From positions 1 to 22,905 of the forward strand of contig URND01000038.1 in NCBI GenBank assembly GCA_900549105.1: DNA of 22,905 nucleotides, written 5' to 3'. Positions 20,392 through 22,905 of the stretch are shown here, piece by piece. Origin of the DNA: an uncultured Eubacteriales bacterium. GTDB taxonomy: Bacteria; Bacillota; Clostridia; Lachnospirales; Lachnospiraceae. Made by a program: the position numbers and the translations under genes. A model generated the notes under the pieces. It was not told the DNA's origin, searched no databases, and worked only from the letters and a program-made list of their open reading frames with translations. The first letter of the stretch is position 1. The number at the start of each line of letters is the position of its first letter.

Positions 20392-22398
20392 CTATTTACC
20401 CGCATTTTCCCGAAGCTTACCATTTCTGTAAGCCTTCAAAAGCAATTCCAGATCATTAATTTTCTGCTGAATCACTTTTCCGTTATCCGTATCTGCCACA
20501 TATTTGCGTTCAAGCAATTTTTCAATGACATTTATATCTTCGCATATATCCGTTTCTTCTTTAATGGCCTTTTCCGCACTTTCGAAAGGCAGATGAGTTA
20601 CCAGTTTTAATCCATAGGAATTATAAACCAGCGTATAGCCCGCAATTCCTGTCGTTTTCTGATAGGCCTTTGAGAAACCGCCGTCGATGATAAACAGCTT
20701 GCCTTTGCCCTTTACCGGGCTCTCGCCCTTCTTAAGTTTTACCGGCATATGGCCGTTAATGATATGGGCCGTTTTCGGGTCCAGCCCGAATTCCCGGATA
20801 ATATTATCGCAAATCTGCTCATTGATATTTTCATTTTCAATAAGGCGGTAATATGGGTCTTTCCGCTCTTCATGCGTATCTTTTTCGCCAAGGAAATACC
20901 GCTCGAAGGTGGCCATCTTCTCTTTGCCGAATACCGGGGAGTTTTCATTTGTCCATGCAAACCACATCAAATCCTGGCCGTAGGTTTTTTCCTCGGATTC
21001 CGGGAGATAATAACCGCGGCGGACATTTTTCTCGATAAAATCATAGAGGGCTTTTCCTTTATAACCCTTACCCTGAAAATAGACTTCCCTGAAACTTCCG
21101 TCCTCATTCATCGGCACACAGCCGTGATAATACAGATTTTGATTATAGCATAAATACAAACTGCCCGATTTCAACAAAAACTGCACATGCTTCTGAAGTT
21201 TTTCACAGTTCTTAAAGTTATGAATCAGCCGCCTCATAACTTTCTCTTCCTCTTTCGACAACTGATATGGGTCGCTCCACATAACTGTCGGGAACTTCGT
21301 GTCAAGGAGATTATATGTACCGCCGTCAACCTCCACTGTCCAGTTTTCCGGGTTAATTTTATCCAAAAGCAGACGGTTGTCCATCCGCATTCCCGGACGC
21401 CGTTTAATCAACTGGCCTTCCAGCTTAAACTGAATAATGGAAATGGCCTTATGCATTTTCATCTCTGTCTGCTCCTCAATCCGGCTCAGCATATCCGCTC
21501 CGCCATGGTCCTGCACATGGAACAGTTCACAATCATCATCCGCATAAACTTCCAGGGCAAAATTCGCCAGCGGCATCAGGTTAATGCCGTAATCATCCTC
21601 AAGGGTAGCCAGATTGCCGTAACGGGCGCAGATACGAATGACATTGGCAATACAGGCCGGCTGGCCGGAAGCCGCCCCCATCCACAACAGATCATGGTTC
21701 CCCCACTGGATGTCCACAGAATGGTAGTTCATCAGATGGTCCATAATCTCCGCAGCGCCGGAACCCCTGTCATAAATATCGCCGACAATATGCAGATGGT
21801 CAATAACCAGCCGCTGAATCAACTCGCACAGGGCAATGATAAAGGCCCTGGAACGTCCGATACGGATAATCGTATCAATAATTCCATTATAATAAGCCTC
21901 TTTATTGGTAATTTCTTCTTTTTCATTAATCAATTCTTCGATGACATAGGCGAAATCCTTCGGCAGGGCTTTTCGAACCTTCGAACGGGTGTATTTTGAA
22001 GCCACCCGCTTGCACACCTGAATCAGCCGGTGTAATGTGATTTTATACCAGTCATCCAACTCCGGCTCTTCTTTTTCAATCAAATCCAGTTTCTCCGACG
22101 GATAATAAATCAGCGTCGCCAACTGCTTTTTATCCCGAATACAGAGAGAATTGCCAAATTCATCATCAATTTTTGCCCGGACAGCTCCCGAACCATTTTT
22201 CAGCACATGGAAGAACTGCTCCGCCTCGCCATGAATATCACTGAGCACATGTTCCGTTCCTTTCGGCAGGTTTAAAATCGCCTGGAGGTTGATAATCTCC
22301 GTGGCCGCCGAGGCAATCGACGGATACATTTCTGATAAAACTTCCAGATATCTTGTCTGCAATGCATCAATTTCACTTGTTTTCTTGCTGTTTCCCAT
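20392..22398 (-). CDS. fbp: Fructose-1,6-bisphosphatase, class III
   Basis: A 668-residue gluconeogenic phosphatase of the class III type found in Firmicutes, unrelated in sequence to the E. coli enzyme. The metallophosphoesterase motifs are in order: SDIHGE (53-58, with D54 and H56), GDIYDRG (206-212) and WGNHD (232-236). The length fits the family (about 640-670). The ATG at 22398 has GGGGG with 7 nt spacing. It lies 18 nt downstream of dapB and 38 nt upstream of nadE. The grouping with lysine/DPA-precursor and NAD synthesis looks like chance operon packing rather than one pathway. No allosteric features can be judged from sequence. Confidence 0.97.
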   Translation of the reverse strand: MGNSKKTSEIDALQTRYLEVLSEMYPSIASAATEIINLQAILNLPKGTEHVLSDIHGEAEQFFHVLKNGSGAVRAKIDDEFGNSLCIRDKKQLATLIYYPSEKLDLIEKEEPELDDWYKITLHRLIQVCKRVASKYTRSKVRKALPKDFAYVIEELINEKEEITNKEAYYNGIIDTIIRIGRSRAFIIALCELIQRLVIDHLHIVGDIYDRGSGAAEIMDHLMNYHSVDIQWGNHDLLWMGAASGQPACIANVIRICARYGNLATLEDDYGINLMPLANFALEVYADDDCELFHVQDHGGADMLSRIEEQTEMKMHKAISIIQFKLEGQLIKRRPGMRMDNRLLLDKINPENWTVEVDGGTYNLLDTKFPTVMWSDPYQLSKEEEKVMRRLIHNFKNCEKLQKHVQFLLKSGSLYLCYNQNLYYHGCVPMNEDGSFREVYFQGKGYKGKALYDFIEKNVRRGYYLPESEEKTYGQDLMWFAWTNENSPVFGKEKMATFERYFLGEKDTHEERKDPYYRLIENENINEQICDNIIREFGLDPKTAHIINGHMPVKLKKGESPVKGKGKLFIIDGGFSKAYQKTTGIAGYTLVYNSYGLKLVTHLPFESAEKAIKEETDICEDINVIEKLLERKYVADTDNGKVIQQKINDLELLLKAYRNGKLRENAGK

Positions 22399-22416
22399 AT
22401 TTGTACCCCCATTTGT

Positions 22417-22905
22417 TTATCCGGCAATGACATCATTCATCGTATACATGCCCGGTGTTTTACCTTTCAGAAAAGCGGCTGCGGAAATGGCGCCCTTTCC
22501 GAAAATACCTTTGGAATATGCTGTATGTTTAATCTCGATAACTTCATCCGGGCCGCAGAAAAATACTTCATGCTCTCCGACAATATTGCCTCCGCGGACC
22601 GCCTGAATACCTATTTCTTTCTTTCCCCGCTTTGCCCGTTCCCGGCTGCGGTCTAATTTATAAGCATATTCTTTATTAAGGACTTCATTCATTGCATCCG
22701 CGATGGCCAGAGCTGTCCCCGAAGGCGCATCCAGCTTCTGATTGTGATGCTTTTCCACAATCTCGATATCATATCCGGCCTGGGCCAGCACCTGCGCCCC
22801 GATGGCCGCCAGCTTAAACACCGTATTCACACCGAGGGACATATTGGCCGACCTCAAAATCGCAACCTTGCGGGAAGCCTCCGCCACATGGGCCAACTGC
22901 TCTTC
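22417..22905 (-). CDS. dapB: 4-hydroxy-tetrahydrodipicolinate reductase DapB (5' end beyond window)
   Basis: Partial: the last 163 codons are visible and the frame is open to the right edge. DapB reduces the dihydrodipicolinate precursor with NAD(P)H in the diaminopimelate/lysine pathway, which also supplies cell-wall cross-links. The visible part includes the C-terminal domain with EKHHNQKLDAPSGTAL, which carries the catalytic histidines, the lysine and the DAPSGTA substrate loop. It ends with the typical KGAISAAAFLKGKTPGMYTM...DV. The N-terminal Rossmann GxxGxxG is outside the window. It is followed 18 nt later by fbp, so it heads the visible part of the dapB-fbp-nadE unit. Confidence 0.95.
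   Translation of the reverse strand, partial: EEQLAHVAEASRKVAILRSANMSLGVNTVFKLAAIGAQVLAQAGYDIEIVEKHHNQKLDAPSGTALAIADAMNEVLNKEYAYKLDRSRERAKRGKKEIGIQAVRGGNIVGEHEVFFCGPDEVIEIKHTAYSKGIFGKGAISAAAFLKGKTPGMYTMNDVIAG

Noticed and set aside
21187..21999. A 270-codon plus-strand open frame
   Set aside because: It is fully antisense to fbp, whose motifs and length are certain; it has no ribosome binding site and no recognisable domain.
1..22905. CRISPR array, prophage, IS element, tRNA or rRNA genes, multi-gene defence system
   Set aside because: No regularly spaced repeats, integrase or transposase with ends, or structural RNA signatures were seen on either strand. hicAB is the only toxin-antitoxin pair.

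Overview
The window looks like a chromosomal segment of an anaerobic, endospore-forming member of the Clostridia, most likely Lachnospiraceae. The grounds are protein character only; no rRNA or database search was available. They include a desulfoferrodoxin/rubredoxin pair, a divergent alpha/beta-type SASP, AddAB, a class III fructose-bisphosphatase, anaerobic-type cobalamin genes (cbiD, cbiE), strong GGAGG ribosome binding sites and SigA-type promoters. Nearly all of it is housekeeping. The only clearly accessory pieces are a hicAB toxin-antitoxin module and an Rpn/PDDEXK-type nuclease gene.

Layout. 1-1568 (minus): cbiD then cbiE, cut by the window edge. 1739-1936 (minus): a cold-shock protein, with its own promoter and a terminator before cbiD. 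2141-3480 (plus): pyrB-pyrI, closed by a strong terminator. 3552-4379 (minus): an Rpn-family nuclease with its own promoter. 4602-5191 (minus): superoxide reductase (desulfoferrodoxin) then rubredoxin. 5323-5967 (plus): a Crp/Fnr regulator, divergent from the superoxide reductase operon. 5921-7894 (minus): ftsH under a perfect CIRCE operator. 8009-16982 (minus): addB, addA, a SASP gene, a methyltransferase and hslO. 17112-17549 (plus): a small membrane protein. 17643-18270 (minus): hicA-hicB. 18419-22905 (minus): dapB (partial), fbp, nadE.

Functional themes. Oxidative and proteotoxic stress genes cluster in the middle: superoxide reductase with its electron donor, a neighbouring cysteine-rich Crp/Fnr regulator, the redox chaperone Hsp33, the FtsH protease, and AddAB break repair. 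Forespore expression is superimposed on the addAB block, because the SASP gene has a convincing SigG-type promoter starting right at the addA stop codon.

The most interesting signals are regulatory. (i) A perfect 16-bp palindrome lies between the superoxide reductase operon and the Crp/Fnr gene; its position suits activation of the former and repression of the latter. (ii) A perfect CIRCE lies at the ftsH transcription start. (iii) Two near-identical 18-bp direct repeats lie at the hicAB promoter. (iv) A 9-bp inverted repeat brackets the promoter of the Rpn nuclease. I found no CRISPR array, prophage, insertion sequence, tRNA, rRNA or multi-gene defence island, and no clearly new multi-gene system.
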